A DNA stretch of 64,000 bases from Geitlerinema sp. PCC 7407 (lineage in GTDB: Bacteria; Cyanobacteriota; Cyanobacteriia; PCC-7407): assembly GCF_000317045.1 (NCBI RefSeq), contig NC_019703.1, positions 3,026,501-3,090,500 on the forward strand, written 5' to 3'. The translations under genes were made by a program, and so were the position numbers. Within the stretch, counting starts at the first letter, position 1; every line of letters begins with the position of its first letter. This document shows, piece by piece, positions 9,388-19,720 of the stretch. Below the pieces are notes generated by a model. That model ran no database searches. It worked only from the letters and a program-made list of their open reading frames with translations, and had not been told where the DNA came from.

Positions 9388-10476
9388 CTAAAATTCGGCG
9401 CGGGCAAAGAAATCCACCACGGCCTGGGCGATCGCCTGATCACCATCAGGAGCGATCGCCTCGGGGAAGCGGGGAGACTGGGGTTCCTCGCGCAAAAACG
9501 ACCAGTCTCCCGCTTCAAAGGCCGTCGGCGACAGGATCTGGTGATAGGCGCGATCGCGAATGCCCTCTAGCAGCAGCGGCGCTTCGGCAAAGTCTTCTCG
9601 GGGCAGCGACGCAATGGGCACCCCCACCCGCACCGCCTCCGCAAAGGTGCTGTAGCCCGGCTTTGAGACCACCCGGCCACACAGCGGCATGAAGTCCACT
9701 GGCCGGTAGCGATGGTCCTGGACCCGGCAGAGATTGGGCAGCTTCGGCGCCTGGGCATCAAAGGTGATGAACTGCCAGTCGGGAAACTGGGCCAGAGCCT
9801 CGTAGGGAATTCGGCTCAGCCCCAAGCCGCCAAAGGTCAGGAGCACCGTGCGCTCGGTTGGCGCACTCAGGCCAAAGTGCTGGCGCAGCTTGGCCAGGTC
9901 GTGGGCCGGAATGCCGCCGGTCAGGCCCACATCGGTGATCTGGGGAAAGGCCACCATCGGCTCATGAAAGGGCAGGCGAAACAGGCGATCGCACTGGCCA
10001 AAGCACGCCTCAATCCAGCTCACAATCGGCGCAAAGTCAGGCCCCCAGGGCTTGTAGATAAAATCCCAGCCAAAGTTGCTCATCATCCAGACCGGCACGC
10101 CCGCCGCCCGGGCAATAGGCGCGGCCAAAGGCGGAATATCGGCCAGCACCAGCCCGACGCGGTTTTGGCGCAGGAAATTGACCTCGCTGGCAATGATGGC
10201 CTTTTGCTGGGCCTGGATGGCTTGCAGCTTTTCGAGGGTGGCCGCCTTGTCCATGGTCAGGCTGTCGGTCTGGACCACCCCCACATCAAAGCCGCGGGGC
10301 CGCTGGATAAAGTCTCCCGGAATGTAGGACTCCAGCAGCCAGCGCGGCGCCGTGGTCACCAAAATTAGCAAAATCTCTGGATTGAGGCGCTGGATGGCAG
10401 CGGCCACCGAAGCGGCACGCACCGCATGGCCAAAGCCATGATTCGTCACAGCGAAATAGAGGACGGGACGGGGCAT
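9388..10476 (-). CDS. Glycosyltransferase, GT-B fold (MurG-like)
   Basis: 362 residues from ATG 10476. The N-terminal TNHGFGHAVRAASVAAAI is the Gly-rich acceptor loop of GT-B enzymes. The C-terminal half has CGRVVSKPGYSTFAEAVRVGVPIASLPR, which matches the nucleotide-sugar donor site of MurG-type transferases. It would transfer a sugar from a nucleotide donor; donor and acceptor are unknown. Similar N-termini also occur in L-arabinokinase-type proteins, but no GHMP-kinase domain is present. It stands 100 nt upstream of the PAS-PAS kinase, and a functional link is not evident. Confidence 0.75.
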   Translation of the reverse strand: MPRPVLYFAVTNHGFGHAVRAASVAAAIQRLNPEILLILVTTAPRWLLESYIPGDFIQRPRGFDVGVVQTDSLTMDKAATLEKLQAIQAQQKAIIASEVNFLRQNRVGLVLADIPPLAAPIARAAGVPVWMMSNFGWDFIYKPWGPDFAPIVSWIEACFGQCDRLFRLPFHEPMVAFPQITDVGLTGGIPAHDLAKLRQHFGLSAPTERTVLLTFGGLGLSRIPYEALAQFPDWQFITFDAQAPKLPNLCRVQDHRYRPVDFMPLCGRVVSKPGYSTFAEAVRVGVPIASLPREDFAEAPLLLEGIRDRAYHQILSPTAFEAGDWSFLREEPQSPRFPEAIAPDGDQAIAQAVVDFFARAEF

Positions 10477-10654
10477 AGAGAGTCTTTCGGCAAAGTGGGC
10501 GATCGCACCAAATCACCCCCACAACGCCACTGCACCGAGGCCCCGATCGGCACCTCTGCCCAGCCCGTTTTCGAGGCGATCGCCTCGGGGGGGCTGATTT
10601 CAGGGTAGATCGATCGCCCCAAACCCCGCAGCCAGCCCCAAGATAGATCCCGCC

Positions 10655-12115
10655 TTAGCCCGTCAGACGGAGGCTGTGCTGCTTGAGCAGCGTCCCCAAG
10701 ACCCGAATGCCCCGCTCGATGGCCTCCGGCGGCTGGGAAAAGTTCAGGCGCATGGCCGGATAGCCCCGCTGCCCTGGGAAAAACGCGTCGCCGCAGGACA
10801 CCAGCACCTGATGGGCGATCGCCTGGTTGCAGATTTCCCGCAGCGGCAGCCGATCGGGCAGCTCCACCCACAAAAACATTCCGCCCTGGGGCACCGTCCA
10901 CGACGCCTCCAAGGGAAAGTGCTGCTCTAGGGCCTGGAGCATCGCCTGCTGGCTGCGCTGGTTGTGGTGGCGCAGGCGGCTGAGGTGGTGGCGGTAGTGC
11001 CCCGACGCCAGATACTCGCTGACGATCGCCTGGGACACCGTCGAGACGTGCAGATCTTGCAGCAGCTTCCGCTCCAGCAGGTTTTGGTGGTCTGGCCCCG
11101 TCGCCACCACATAGCCCACCCGCAGCCCCGGCGTCAGCGTCTTGGAAAAGGTCCCCAGATAAATCACGCGATCGCGGGTGTCCAGGGCCTTGATCGGCGG
11201 CGGCACCGGCTCAAAATTGAGCCCTTCGTAGGCGTTGTCCTCCAAAATCCAGCAGTCGTAATGCTCCGCCAGATCGAGCAGCGCTTGGCGATGGGCCTGG
11301 GAAGTCGTGATGCCCGTGGGGTTGTGCAGCGTACTGACGGTGTAGATCAGCTTGGGGCGATGGCTCTCTAGGTACTGGGCCAGCAGCGTTAGGTTCATGC
11401 CGTCGGGGGCCATGGGAATGCCAATCACCCGCGCTCCCAGGGTCTCCAGCAGGGCCAGGGTGCCGTGGTAGGTGGGGCTCTCTACGATCACCCAGTCTCC
11501 CGGCCGGACATAGGCCTGAATCGCCAGCGCCAAGCCCTGCTGGGAGCCGTTGGTGACGATCAGGTGATCGGGGGACACCGCCAAGCCCTCCTGCATCAAG
11601 AGGCGCGCGATCTGCTGGCGCAGGGTTTGCTGGCCCTGGGCATAGTCGTAGCAAAAGAGGCTCTCGGGCAGCTGGCCCATGGCCCGACGCGCCAGCCGCT
11701 GCAAGTCTTCTAGGCCCAGGGGCTGAGAAAAGCCAGAGGTGAAGTCGATAATCTCCGGCTGGTCTTTGACGTGCAAAGAGGTGGTGTAGAGGTCAAAAAA
11801 TGAGCAGCCCCAGCGATCGGGGATGATCACCTCTTGGCGGGGCGAAAACGTGGACTCCTTGGGAGGCTTGGCGATCGCGCGATCGCTGACAAAATACCCC
11901 GCCCCCTGGCGCGCATGGATCAGGCCGTCCGCCTCCAAGACGTTGTAGGCCTCAACGACGGTGAGCTTGTTGACCTGGACGCTGCTGGCCAGGGCGCGAA
12001 TCGAGGGCAGGCGATCGCCCGGTTGCAGCATGCCCGCCGTGATCAGCCGCCGAAAGCGATCGCGAATTTGCAGATAGATTGGCTCCGGCGAGTGGCGATC
12101 CAGCAAAATCCTCAC
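10655..12115 (-). CDS. MocR-type transcriptional regulator (GntR HTH fused to aminotransferase fold)
   Basis: 486 residues from ATG 12115. The N-terminal GntR winged helix, about 1-75, reads YLQIRDRFRRLITAGMLQPGDRLPSIRALA. It is joined to a class-I aminotransferase domain with the PLP-lysine motif YLGTFSKTLTPGLRVGYV, plus ILEDNAYE and SPTYHG. Family members bind PLP and regulate nearby genes, often vitamin B6 or amino-acid metabolism; some are true aminotransferases. No obvious target gene is adjacent. A pair of inverted CTAGTAC sites lies upstream at 12283-12340 and could be its operator (inference). Confidence 0.88.
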   Translation of the reverse strand: MRILLDRHSPEPIYLQIRDRFRRLITAGMLQPGDRLPSIRALASSVQVNKLTVVEAYNVLEADGLIHARQGAGYFVSDRAIAKPPKESTFSPRQEVIIPDRWGCSFFDLYTTSLHVKDQPEIIDFTSGFSQPLGLEDLQRLARRAMGQLPESLFCYDYAQGQQTLRQQIARLLMQEGLAVSPDHLIVTNGSQQGLALAIQAYVRPGDWVIVESPTYHGTLALLETLGARVIGIPMAPDGMNLTLLAQYLESHRPKLIYTVSTLHNPTGITTSQAHRQALLDLAEHYDCWILEDNAYEGLNFEPVPPPIKALDTRDRVIYLGTFSKTLTPGLRVGYVVATGPDHQNLLERKLLQDLHVSTVSQAIVSEYLASGHYRHHLSRLRHHNQRSQQAMLQALEQHFPLEASWTVPQGGMFLWVELPDRLPLREICNQAIAHQVLVSCGDAFFPGQRGYPAMRLNFSQPPEAIERGIRVLGTLLKQHSLRLTG

Positions 12116-12648
12116 GGCCTAACCCTCAATAAGAGTGGACATCGTCAGCCCCATCCACGCCCCAGCGTCTTTCTTGCCTGGGGGCCTAGCGCGCCCCTTC
12201 GACCGTTTGCGCTAGCCCCCCAAAAAGCTACTTTTTGGAAACCCCACTTAGAGCGAATATACGGGATTGAAAAGTGAATTTGCTAGTACAGTTTTAAAAA
12301 ATTCAAATAGAACAGTAAACATTTCTTGAAACCGTACTAGTTTCTTTTCAGAAATCTGTACCTTCTGTTGTCAGAAATTTTGGGCATACTAAAAGAAGAA
12401 GGGCAATCAAAAGATTTCTGTAGCATCCACCCCACAGCCTCTCAGAATCTCGCAAAACCCTTTTTCAGAAACGCTTTGGCGGTTTTTTGCATCAGTGAGC
12501 GATCGCTCCAAACGCAGAAATTCAGCTTTTTAATCCTTGGAATTCACCCAACCGGGCGATGTGTTTGCCTCAAGGTTTAGGAGTGTTCTTCCAAAGAGTT
12601 TCTCTCCCTTTACACCCTCTTTTCATCCTCAATTCATTGGAGGTTCTC
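12116..12648. other. AT-rich intergenic region with spaced dyad, no gene seen
   Basis: This 533-bp region holds the divergent control regions of the MocR gene and the small gene at 12649. CTAGTAC (12283-12289) and GTACTAG (12334-12340) are inverted copies, 51 bp start to start. A 70-codon open frame at 12368-12580 has no family resemblance and was not accepted. Confidence 0.45.
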
Positions 12649-12900
12649 GTGAAAGCCTTCTCGACACTATCGACCAGCTCCTCATCAAAATCTTCAGTCG
12701 TTTTCGGCGAAATTTTCCAGCGCGCCTGGCAAAAAATCAGCCGATTTTTTACGGAGTCCACCGAGCCCCAAATTTGGCAGACCCACGGCCCCGACCATCA
12801 GATCGTGTGGCACGTCTACGACCCGGCAACGGGCCACACGGTTTGCTTTGCCTCTGAGGCCGAGATCCGCGCCTGGCTGGAGCATCGATATTATCTGTAG
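12649..12900 (+). CDS. Small conserved cyanobacterial protein, function unknown
   Basis: 83 residues from GTG 12649, chosen because TTGGAGG lies 6 nt upstream; the frame extends further back but with less plausible residues. The N-terminal half is Ser-rich then helical (VFGEIFQRAWQKISRFF). The C-terminal half, IWQTHGPDHQIVWHVYDP followed by TGHTVCFASEAEIRAWLE, is a compact motif I associate with short cyanobacterial hypotheticals. There are no membrane segments. It precedes mutS by 86 nt on the same strand and may share its transcript. No function can be assigned. Confidence 0.72.
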   Translation: MKAFSTLSTSSSSKSSVVFGEIFQRAWQKISRFFTESTEPQIWQTHGPDHQIVWHVYDPATGHTVCFASEAEIRAWLEHRYYL

Positions 12901-12986
12901 GCGGGGTTTTGGGGATTGGGCCGGTGGGAGTGTGTCCGGGCAGGTTCGTAGGATAGATTAAGGACTTGCCGATTTGCGACCGACCC

Positions 12987-15665
12987 ATGACCGTTTCCCC
13001 TGAGGCCTTTGGGCCTGACGCCAGCGACGGCTTGCCAGAGCGCCGCGCCAAAGCCATCAACAGCCTCACCGACCACCGCTTAGCGGATCGGGAGCTGCTG
13101 ACGCCCATGATGCGCCACTACGCCGACCTCAAAGACGACTATTCCCACGCGCTCCTGCTGTACCGAGTGGGGGATTTCTTTGAGTGCTTTTTCCAGGATG
13201 CGGTGGCGGTGGCGCGGGAGCTGGAGCTGGTGCTCACGAGCAAGGAAGGGGGCAAGGACATTGGCCGCGTCGCCATGGCGGGCGTTCCTTACCACGCCCT
13301 CGATCGCTACTGCGCCCAGCTCGTCGAGAAGGGCTACGCGGTGGCGATCTGCGATCAGATGGAGTATGCGTCCCAGGCCCAGGGCTTGGTGCGGCGCGAG
13401 ATCACGCGGGTGATGACGCCGGGTACGGTCCTCGAAGAAGGAATGCTGAACGCTCGCCGCAATAATTTTTTGGCGGCGGTGGTGCTGGCGGGCAGCGCTT
13501 GGGGTCTGGCAGTGGCGGATGTGTCGACGGGCGAGTTTCTCACCACCCAGGCCAGCGACCTAGAGCAGCTCACCCAGGAGCTGATGCGGCTGCAGCCGTC
13601 GGAGGTGCTGGTGCCTACCAATGCGCCGGATCTGGGCGGCCTTTTGCGACCGGGGGAGCGATCGAGCCATTTGCCGGACTGCCTGCCGACCCAGTTTTGC
13701 TACGCCCTGCGATCGCAAGCGTCCTTTGCGCTGCCGGAGGCCCGCCAGCGTCTGCTGGAGTGGCTGCGGGTGCGGTCCCTCGAAGGCATGGGCTGCGACC
13801 ATTTGCCCCTGGCGGTGCGGGCAGCGGGCGGGCTGCTGGCCTACTTGGAGGACACCCAGCGAGAAACCCCGGTCCCCCTGCAAACGTTGCGCACCTACGC
13901 CCTGACTGACTATTTGATCCTGGATCACCAGAGCCGCCGCAATCTGGAGATCACCCAAACGGTGCGCGACGGGACTTTTCACGGATCGCTCCTGTGGGCG
14001 CTCGATCGCACAGTGACGGCGATGGGGTCGCGGATGCTGCGGCGCTGGCTCCTGCAACCGCTGCTGAAGGTAGAGGCGATCGCCCAGCGCCAGGAGACCC
14101 TCCAGGAACTGGTGGACAACGGCACGCTGCGCCAGGATTTGCAGGCCCTCCTGCGAGACATTTATGACCTGGAGCGGCTGGCCGGACGGGCCGGATCGGG
14201 GACCGCCAATGCGCGAGATTTGGTGGCGCTGGCGGACTCCTTTGGCCGCTTACCCGATCTGGCGACGCTGGTAGCCCAAGGGCGATCGCCCTACCTCCAG
14301 GCTCTCCAGAGCGTGCCCCCGGTCCTGGAGCAGCTCGGCCACACCCTCAAGGCCCACCTGGTGGAGTCGCCGCCCCTCTCCCTCACCGACGGCAACCTGA
14401 TTCGCTCTGGGGTCAATGCCGACCTGGATACCCGCCGCAGCCAGATCGAAGACGACCAAATTTGGATCAACAACCTCGAAAAATCCGAGCGCGATCGCAC
14501 CGGCGTTTCGACCCTCAAGGTCGGCTACAACAAGACCTTTGGCTACTACATCAGCATCTCTCGGGCCAAGGCCGACCAGGTGCCGGACAACTATCTGCGC
14601 AAGCAGACCCTCACCAACGAAGAGCGCTACATCACGCCCGAGCTGAAGGAGCGCGAGGCCCGCATATTCTCAGCGCGGGACGACCTCAACCAGCTGGAGT
14701 ACGAAATTTTCGCGGCGCTGCGGACCCAGGTCGGGGAGCAAGCGGCCCTGATTCGCCAGGTGGCTCAGGCTGTGGCGGCGGCGGATGTGCTGTGCGGCTT
14801 GGCGGAGGTGGCGGTGTATCGCGGCTACTGCCGCCCCCAACTCGGCGAAGGGCGCACCATCGCCGTGGAGGCAGGCCGCCATCCCGTGGTGGAGCAGTCT
14901 CTACCGGCGGGCTTCTTTGTCCCCAATTCGACCCACCTGGGCGATCGCGGTGTCACAGCGCCAGATCTGATCGTGCTCACCGGCCCCAATGCCAGCGGCA
15001 AAAGCTGCTATCTGCGCCAAGTCGGGCTGATTCAACTGATGGCTCAGGTGGGGAGTTTTGTGCCAGCCACCTCGGCTACCTTGGGCATCTGCGATCGCAT
15101 TTTTACCCGCGTCGGGGCCGTCGACGACCTGGCGACGGGCCAGTCTACCTTCATGGTAGAGATGAACGAGACCGCCAACATTCTCAACCACGCGACGCCC
15201 CAGTCCTTGGTGCTGCTGGACGAAATCGGCCGCGGCACCGCCACCTTTGACGGGCTGGCGATCGCCTGGTCCGTGGCGGAGTACCTGGCGGGCGAGATCG
15301 GCGCTCGCACCATCTTTGCTACCCATTACCACGAGCTCAACGAGCTGGCCTCGCTGCTGCCCAACGTGGCCAACTACCAGGTGGTGGTGAAGGAACTGCC
15401 GGACCAAATCGTGTTTCTCCATCAGGTGCAGCCCGGCGGGGCCGATCGCTCCTACGGCATTGAGGCGGGGCGACTGGCGGGGCTGCCAGCGGTGGTGATC
15501 CAGCGGGCGCGGCAGGTGATGAGCCAGATCGAAAAGCACAGCAAAATCGCCGTGGGCCTGCGCAAAACCAGCGCGATCGCCGACAAACCTGAGAAAAACG
15601 GGCGATCGCCCAGTCCCAGCGCCTCCGAGAACCGCCCTGAGCAGCTTGATATTTTTGGTGGCTAG
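12987..15665 (+). CDS. mutS: DNA mismatch repair protein MutS
   Basis: 892 residues from ATG 12987; an in-frame TTG at 12966 is less likely. MutS recognises mismatches and recruits MutL. The mismatch-reading F-x-E element appears as [10 protein letters not shown] near residue 65. The connector, lever and clamp regions follow. The ATPase has Walker [10 protein letters not shown], signature [14 protein letters not shown], Walker [17 protein letters not shown] and ATHYHEL. The C-terminal LDIFGG may be a beta-clamp-binding-like tail (inference). It is full length with no frameshift. mutL is not in the window. Confidence 0.97.
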   Translation: MTVSPEAFGPDASDGLPERRAKAINSLTDHRLADRELLTPMMRHYADLKDDYSHALLLYRVGDFFECFFQDAVAVARELELVLTSKEGGKDIGRVAMAGVPYHALDRYCAQLVEKGYAVAICDQMEYASQAQGLVRREITRVMTPGTVLEEGMLNARRNNFLAAVVLAGSAWGLAVADVSTGEFLTTQASDLEQLTQELMRLQPSEVLVPTNAPDLGGLLRPGERSSHLPDCLPTQFCYALRSQASFALPEARQRLLEWLRVRSLEGMGCDHLPLAVRAAGGLLAYLEDTQRETPVPLQTLRTYALTDYLILDHQSRRNLEITQTVRDGTFHGSLLWALDRTVTAMGSRMLRRWLLQPLLKVEAIAQRQETLQELVDNGTLRQDLQALLRDIYDLERLAGRAGSGTANARDLVALADSFGRLPDLATLVAQGRSPYLQALQSVPPVLEQLGHTLKAHLVESPPLSLTDGNLIRSGVNADLDTRRSQIEDDQIWINNLEKSERDRTGVSTLKVGYNKTFGYYISISRAKADQVPDNYLRKQTLTNEERYITPELKEREARIFSARDDLNQLEYEIFAALRTQVGEQAALIRQVAQAVAAADVLCGLAEVAVYRGYCRPQLGEGRTIAVEAGRHPVVEQSLPAGFFVPNSTHLGDRGVTAPDLIVLTGPNASGKSCYLRQVGLIQLMAQVGSFVPATSATLGICDRIFTRVGAVDDLATGQSTFMVEMNETANILNHATPQSLVLLDEIGRGTATFDGLAIAWSVAEYLAGEIGARTIFATHYHELNELASLLPNVANYQVVVKELPDQIVFLHQVQPGGADRSYGIEAGRLAGLPAVVIQRARQVMSQIEKHSKIAVGLRKTSAIADKPEKNGRSPSPSASENRPEQLDIFGG

Positions 15666-15675
15666 GGCCGAGGGG

Positions 15676-16374
15676 TCAGGTGTCCAGGCGGTGCAGCTCG
15701 CGGTGTACGCTCAGGCCGATGTCCAGCGCCTCCCGCATTAGGCGGCCGTACTCATCGGCCTCGCTCAGCACCCGCAGCGATCGCAGCCGCCCCAGGTTGG
15801 TTTCCACGTGCTCCAGCAGTTCCTGACGCCGCGCCAAAAAGGCTTGGTGCTGGCGCAGAATTTTTTCGGTCAGGAGGGCGCACACCAAGCTTTCCCGGGT
15901 GACAGCCAGGGCCGCCAACACCTCCGCGCGATCGCGGCGATCGCCCTTGGCCTGCACCGTCTCGAGCTCATCCAAAATTTGCAGCGCTCGCAGGATTTCG
16001 TGATGCTTGTCGATCTCGTCGAGCAGCGTCAAAAACAGGGCGAGCTGCTGGTGCCGACGCCAGAGATAGGCATTCCAGCCAAGGGCGATCGCTCCCGACA
16101 TTCCCAGAGTCAGCTGCACAAAGCGGGCCAGAGTCGCCGGATCGTTGCTCAGCCAGTTGAAGCTGCGCCCCACAACCAGCCCCAAGGGAAAACAAAAAAT
16201 CAGAATAATCCCCAGGGCCATCAGTTGGGCGATCGCCCATTCTGTCAGTTTTCGGGGATTTGACAACACCCCTTTACGAACCGTTCCCCCTGCGAACACG
16301 GCCCCTACATCCAGCCCGCTCAGACGCTCTATTTCCTGGGCCGAAATCATCAAATCTTGAAGCTCAGGCTGCAT
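15676..16374 (-). CDS. Conserved membrane protein with two TM helices, function unknown
   Basis: 232 residues from ATG 16374. Two hydrophobic segments at about 47-68 and 84-104 flank a short loop. The C-terminal 125 residues form a long charged, helical, probably cytoplasmic domain rich in Leu, Glu and Arg. No catalytic motif is seen. It lies 58 nt downstream of another membrane-protein gene (16433-17152) on the same strand, so the two probably form an operon. It is convergent with mutS, with only about 10 nt between the stops. Confidence 0.65.
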   Translation of the reverse strand: MQPELQDLMISAQEIERLSGLDVGAVFAGGTVRKGVLSNPRKLTEWAIAQLMALGIILIFCFPLGLVVGRSFNWLSNDPATLARFVQLTLGMSGAIALGWNAYLWRRHQQLALFLTLLDEIDKHHEILRALQILDELETVQAKGDRRDRAEVLAALAVTRESLVCALLTEKILRQHQAFLARRQELLEHVETNLGRLRSLRVLSEADEYGRLMREALDIGLSVHRELHRLDT

Positions 16375-16432
16375 AAATTTTCAGAGCATCTTTCCCAAAG
16401 TTGTTCATCCCTTTCAAGGGTTTTGATCAGCC

Positions 16433-17152
16433 TTAAAATCCAAACAGCTTCAGCACAATAATAATCGCCTGCTGATAGAAATTCCCCTCGATTTCCGGGC
16501 GAAAAAGCTGAAACGCCTGGTCCGGTGCTCCAAAAAAGGGCCGCAGCGTCCAGCCGAGCTGACTGCCTACCAGCGCGTACAGCACCAGCCAGCCTTGCAG
16601 CAGTCGCTGCCGCATATCCTGATGGCCTGGCTCGGGGTCAATGGGCTCTGCGTCGCGCACCTTCAGGACGGTTGGCCTGACCAGCGTCTGCATCGCTTGA
16701 TAAAACAAGCTGACCCCCACCAGCCCGGTAATTCCAAAAATGACCAGATTAATGAACAAAAAGAAGTTGTAATCTCGAATGGAAATCAGGAAAAACAGCG
16801 TCACCGGAGCAAAGGCAAACAGCAGTACGCTAATAACTGAAACTGTCGTCAGCATCAGCGCCAAGTACTGAGCAAACTGCAAGCTTGACCCCATCAGAAT
16901 GTCAAAGAAATAGAGAGTCGGCAAACAAATGACCAGCGTGATTAGGTAAAGCGCTGGCAGCTTAATCGCCGAAGAAGCAGATTGTAACCAACTATTGGAA
17001 GAGCCAATAATCAAGCCGTAAACCGCAAAAAAAATCGAGCTCGAAACCAACAAAGCGATGATTTTTTGCTCGATTTTAATATTTTGGCGAATTTCTGAGA
17101 GGAAGTTGGCGCGATCGCGCAGCAGCATAATCAGCACAGAAAAATAATTCAT
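16433..17152 (-). CDS. Polytopic membrane protein, Yip1-like, function unknown
   Basis: 239 residues from ATG 17152. About five hydrophobic segments lie near residues 32-52, 65-85, 93-118, 120-155 and 187-205. The arrangement resembles Yip1-like proteins, including bacterial ones often mislabelled as actin-binding WH2 proteins (family impression, not proven). There is no catalytic motif. It is the first gene of a likely two-gene unit with 15676-16374. Confidence 0.6.
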   Translation of the reverse strand: MNYFSVLIMLLRDRANFLSEIRQNIKIEQKIIALLVSSSIFFAVYGLIIGSSNSWLQSASSAIKLPALYLITLVICLPTLYFFDILMGSSLQFAQYLALMLTTVSVISVLLFAFAPVTLFFLISIRDYNFFLFINLVIFGITGLVGVSLFYQAMQTLVRPTVLKVRDAEPIDPEPGHQDMRQRLLQGWLVLYALVGSQLGWTLRPFFGAPDQAFQLFRPEIEGNFYQQAIIIVLKLFGF

Positions 17153-17445
17153 AGAGATTTCCGAAGGCCTGATGACATCAATTCCTCAAAGCCTCGGCGC
17201 GCCGACAGTCCTCGCGCAGAGGGTTTCGCCAGAACTACATCATGCTCTCGGTGGATTTCGGTGGGCTTGGATCAAAATCGAAGCTTTTCCTTCAGCATTT
17301 TGAGCATCAGCGGCGCTGCTTTCGTTTCTGCGCCCCAGACCCCAGTCCTCAGTGTCCCGTCGGGAGTCCCTCGGAGGTTCAGTCGAAATTACTAGAGGGG
17401 GTGCGATACCATCCAAGATGTACGCTGCGTAACATTCACGCCCCT
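17153..17445. other. Intergenic region, no gene seen
   Basis: 293 bp between a divergent pair. The reading frame of the downstream gene stays open here, but the residues look unlike protein and the family start is at 17446. No promoter was recognised. Confidence 0.4.
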
Positions 17446-17811
17446 ATGGAGCTAGATTCGCTACCCACCGAGGTGATCTTGACGCATTCGCGTCAGTCCC
17501 TCGGCAATGTTCATTTGGACTGGATGCCCCAGCCCGGCAGCTATCTGGACTTCAACGGCCAGACCTACGCTGTGCTGGAGCGTCGTCACCGCTATCAACT
17601 GAAGTCTGGCCGCTATCGCCTGCACAAGGTGGCGCTCTACGTACAGTCTGCGGCTCGGCCCTCAGAACGGACCCTGGTCCAGGGGCGATGGGTTCTGGGG
17701 GACGCCAAGTGCCGCTACAACGCTCTGTCGGAGCTGTTGCGCTGCGCTGTCAATCCAGCGGGTCCGTGTGAGGGCTGCCGGCACTTTGAGCTGGCCTCTC
17801 TAGACGCCTAG
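17446..17811 (+). CDS. DUF6464-like conserved cyanobacterial protein
   Basis: 121 residues from ATG 17446 ([20 protein letters not shown]). The protein has a compact N-terminal part with [25 protein letters not shown] and a C-terminal Cys-containing part, [31 protein letters not shown]. The Cys pattern CRYN-RCAVNP-GPCEGC could bind metal or an Fe-S cluster (inference). I recall this layout from DUF6464 proteins of cyanobacteria. Its last 12 nt overlap the 3' end of fmt on the other strand. Confidence 0.72.
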   Translation: MELDSLPTEVILTHSRQSLGNVHLDWMPQPGSYLDFNGQTYAVLERRHRYQLKSGRYRLHKVALYVQSAARPSERTLVQGRWVLGDAKCRYNALSELLRCAVNPAGPCEGCRHFELASLDA

Positions 17812-18789
17812 GGTTTCGCCGAGGGTTAGGCGGGCGCCATTGGCGAAATCCCAGCCCGACTGGGGCCGCTTGCCCGCCATTTGCACCTGCTGCAACAGCA
17901 AGAGTCCGTCGCCGGTTTGGATCACAGGCCCCAGGTTTTTGAGCAGGGCAACGACTTCTCCAGGCTGGCCCGCTAGGTCGGTGAGGCTGGAGGCCTGAGC
18001 TTGCAGGGCATCGGGTAGCTGGGGAAGGGTGGCGGCGCTGATGGGCGCGGTCGCCATGACCTTGAGGGGCGCTTCGCGAAAAATGGTGACGCAGGCGGGG
18101 TAGAAGCCGCGCACTTGGTTATGCAGGGCGATCGCTGGCTGAGACCAGTCGAGCTCATAGTCAGATTTTTGGATCAGCGGGGCGTAGGTGGCCTGGGCGT
18201 CGTCCTGGGGCTCGGGCATCAGGGCGCCGCGATCGCCCTCTAGCAGCGTCTCGATCAGCAGGTCTGCGCCGACAGTGGCCAGGGACTGGGCGAGGTCCGC
18301 CGCGCTATCAAACAGGCCAATGGGAACGGTCGCCTTGAGCAGCATGGGGCCGGTGTCCATGCCTGCGTCCATTTGCATGGTGGTGATGCCCGTTACCGTC
18401 GCGCCGTGGCGCAGACACCACTGGATGGGCGCGGCTCCGCGATATTCGGGCAGCAGAGAGCCATGGACATTAATGCAGCCCAGGCGCGGCATGGCCAAAA
18501 TTTCGGGGGACAGAATCTGGCCGTAGGCAACCACCACGAAGGCATCGGCCTGGGTCTCTCGCAGCTGCTGCAAGATGTCAGCGTCTTTTTTGATCCGGGT
18601 GGGCTGCCAGACCGGGATCTGGTGGGCGATCGCCCGCTCCTTGACCGGCGAAGGGATCAGCTGGCTGCCCCGCCCCCGCCGCTTGTCCGGCTGCGTCACC
18701 ACCGCCACCACCTCAAACTCGGGATGCTCCAGCAAGCGATCGAGGGTCGGCACAGCAAACTGGGGAGTCCCAAAAAACACAATTCTCAT
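17800..18789 (-). CDS. fmt: Methionyl-tRNA formyltransferase
   Basis: 329 residues from ATG 18789. It formylates initiator Met-tRNA using 10-formyl-THF. Motifs: [16 protein letters not shown] at the start; [19 protein letters not shown] (formyl-THF site, with the preceding Asn); [16 protein letters not shown]; and the C-terminal OB-fold region with VRGFYP. Length is close to the family norm (about 315-330). It is convergent with the gene at 17446, whose stop lies inside the fmt 3' end. Confidence 0.96.
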   Translation of the reverse strand: MRIVFFGTPQFAVPTLDRLLEHPEFEVVAVVTQPDKRRGRGSQLIPSPVKERAIAHQIPVWQPTRIKKDADILQQLRETQADAFVVVAYGQILSPEILAMPRLGCINVHGSLLPEYRGAAPIQWCLRHGATVTGITTMQMDAGMDTGPMLLKATVPIGLFDSAADLAQSLATVGADLLIETLLEGDRGALMPEPQDDAQATYAPLIQKSDYELDWSQPAIALHNQVRGFYPACVTIFREAPLKVMATAPISAATLPQLPDALQAQASSLTDLAGQPGEVVALLKNLGPVIQTGDGLLLLQQVQMAGKRPQSGWDFANGARLTLGETLGV

Positions 18790-18859
18790 GAATCAGCGCA
18801 CTGAAAGGTTTTCAGCAGTGTACAAACAAGTGTCACACCTAGCGCCTTCAGCGGGCGAA

Positions 18860-19720
18860 TCACTTGGGCTCAACGGTGATTTCCAGGCGACGATTGCGCA
18901 GGCGATCGCCCTCGGCTTGGCCCGTGGCCAGCGGCAGATCCTCCCCAAATCCCACGCTCACCCAGTGATAGCCATCTCCCAGGACGCCCGATAGGTAGCT
19001 TTCCACCGCTGCGGCCCGCTGGAGAGAGAGCGCCCGATTCATTTCGGGGCTGCCCACGTCATCGGTATGGGCAGCGACCCGAATCGTGCTGCTGGGATAG
19101 GCCTGGAGATCGCCCACCAAGCTATCGAGAATTGGCTCTGCCTCCGGCTTGAGGGTGCTCTGGTTGTTCGCAAACAGCACATCGCTGGGCAGCGTCACGC
19201 GAAAGACGGGCGTAGTCGAGCTGCTGCCCGGTGTCTGTGCAAAGTCACTGGTCCCCTCAATTTGCTGAGAGAGGCGCTGAATTCGCGACTCCAGGGGCTC
19301 ATTGGACTGCTGAACCCCGATCTGGGCTTCGATCTGGGCCGCGCGACTGGCCAAAGACTGGGCCTCAGCTTGCAGTTGCTCCAGTTCTTGTTGGAGGGCC
19401 TGCTGCTCGCTCGTCGAAAGATTGGCACTGGGGGCAGCAGGCTGGGGAGCGCTGCTGGACGCGGGATCCCGCAGGCCCAACCACTGCTGCGATCGCCGCA
19501 GACCCTGGACGACCAGCGGCGGCTCACTGCTAGCGCCGGGATTGAACAGCGCGATCGCCATTCCCACCAGCCACGCCAGACTCACCCCCACCGAGAGCAG
19601 CAGCAGTCGAAACACAAACGTCAGCACAGGCCAGCTTCGCTGCACCTTGGGAGAAGGCGACGGAGGAGAAACAGGGGCGTCATTCACGGCTTTCTTTCGA
19701 ACATCGACAAACGAAGGCAC
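18860..19720 (-). CDS. OmpA-family cell-envelope protein
   Basis: 286 residues from GTG 19720, with AAGGA about 10 nt upstream. A single hydrophobic segment at about 33-56 anchors it in the inner membrane. A coiled coil at about 98-150 follows. The C-terminal OmpA/MotB peptidoglycan-binding domain has LPSDVLFANNQSTLKPEAEPIL, VAAHTDDVGSPEMNRALSLQRA and GQAEGDRLRNRRLEI. The TDxxG and NRRxEI elements that hold meso-diaminopimelate are present. Likely a cell-wall tether. It is a single gene. Confidence 0.85.
   Translation of the reverse strand: MPSFVDVRKKAVNDAPVSPPSPSPKVQRSWPVLTFVFRLLLLSVGVSLAWLVGMAIALFNPGASSEPPLVVQGLRRSQQWLGLRDPASSSAPQPAAPSANLSTSEQQALQQELEQLQAEAQSLASRAAQIEAQIGVQQSNEPLESRIQRLSQQIEGTSDFAQTPGSSSTTPVFRVTLPSDVLFANNQSTLKPEAEPILDSLVGDLQAYPSSTIRVAAHTDDVGSPEMNRALSLQRAAAVESYLSGVLGDGYHWVSVGFGEDLPLATGQAEGDRLRNRRLEITVEPK

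Noticed and set aside
8718-9692. 324-codon plus-strand open frame
   Set aside because: Antisense to the PAS-PAS kinase and glycosyltransferase; a GC-rich shadow frame.
12368-12580. 70-codon plus-strand frame in the gap upstream of the small gene
   Set aside because: No motif and no ribosome-binding site; it overlaps a probable regulatory region.
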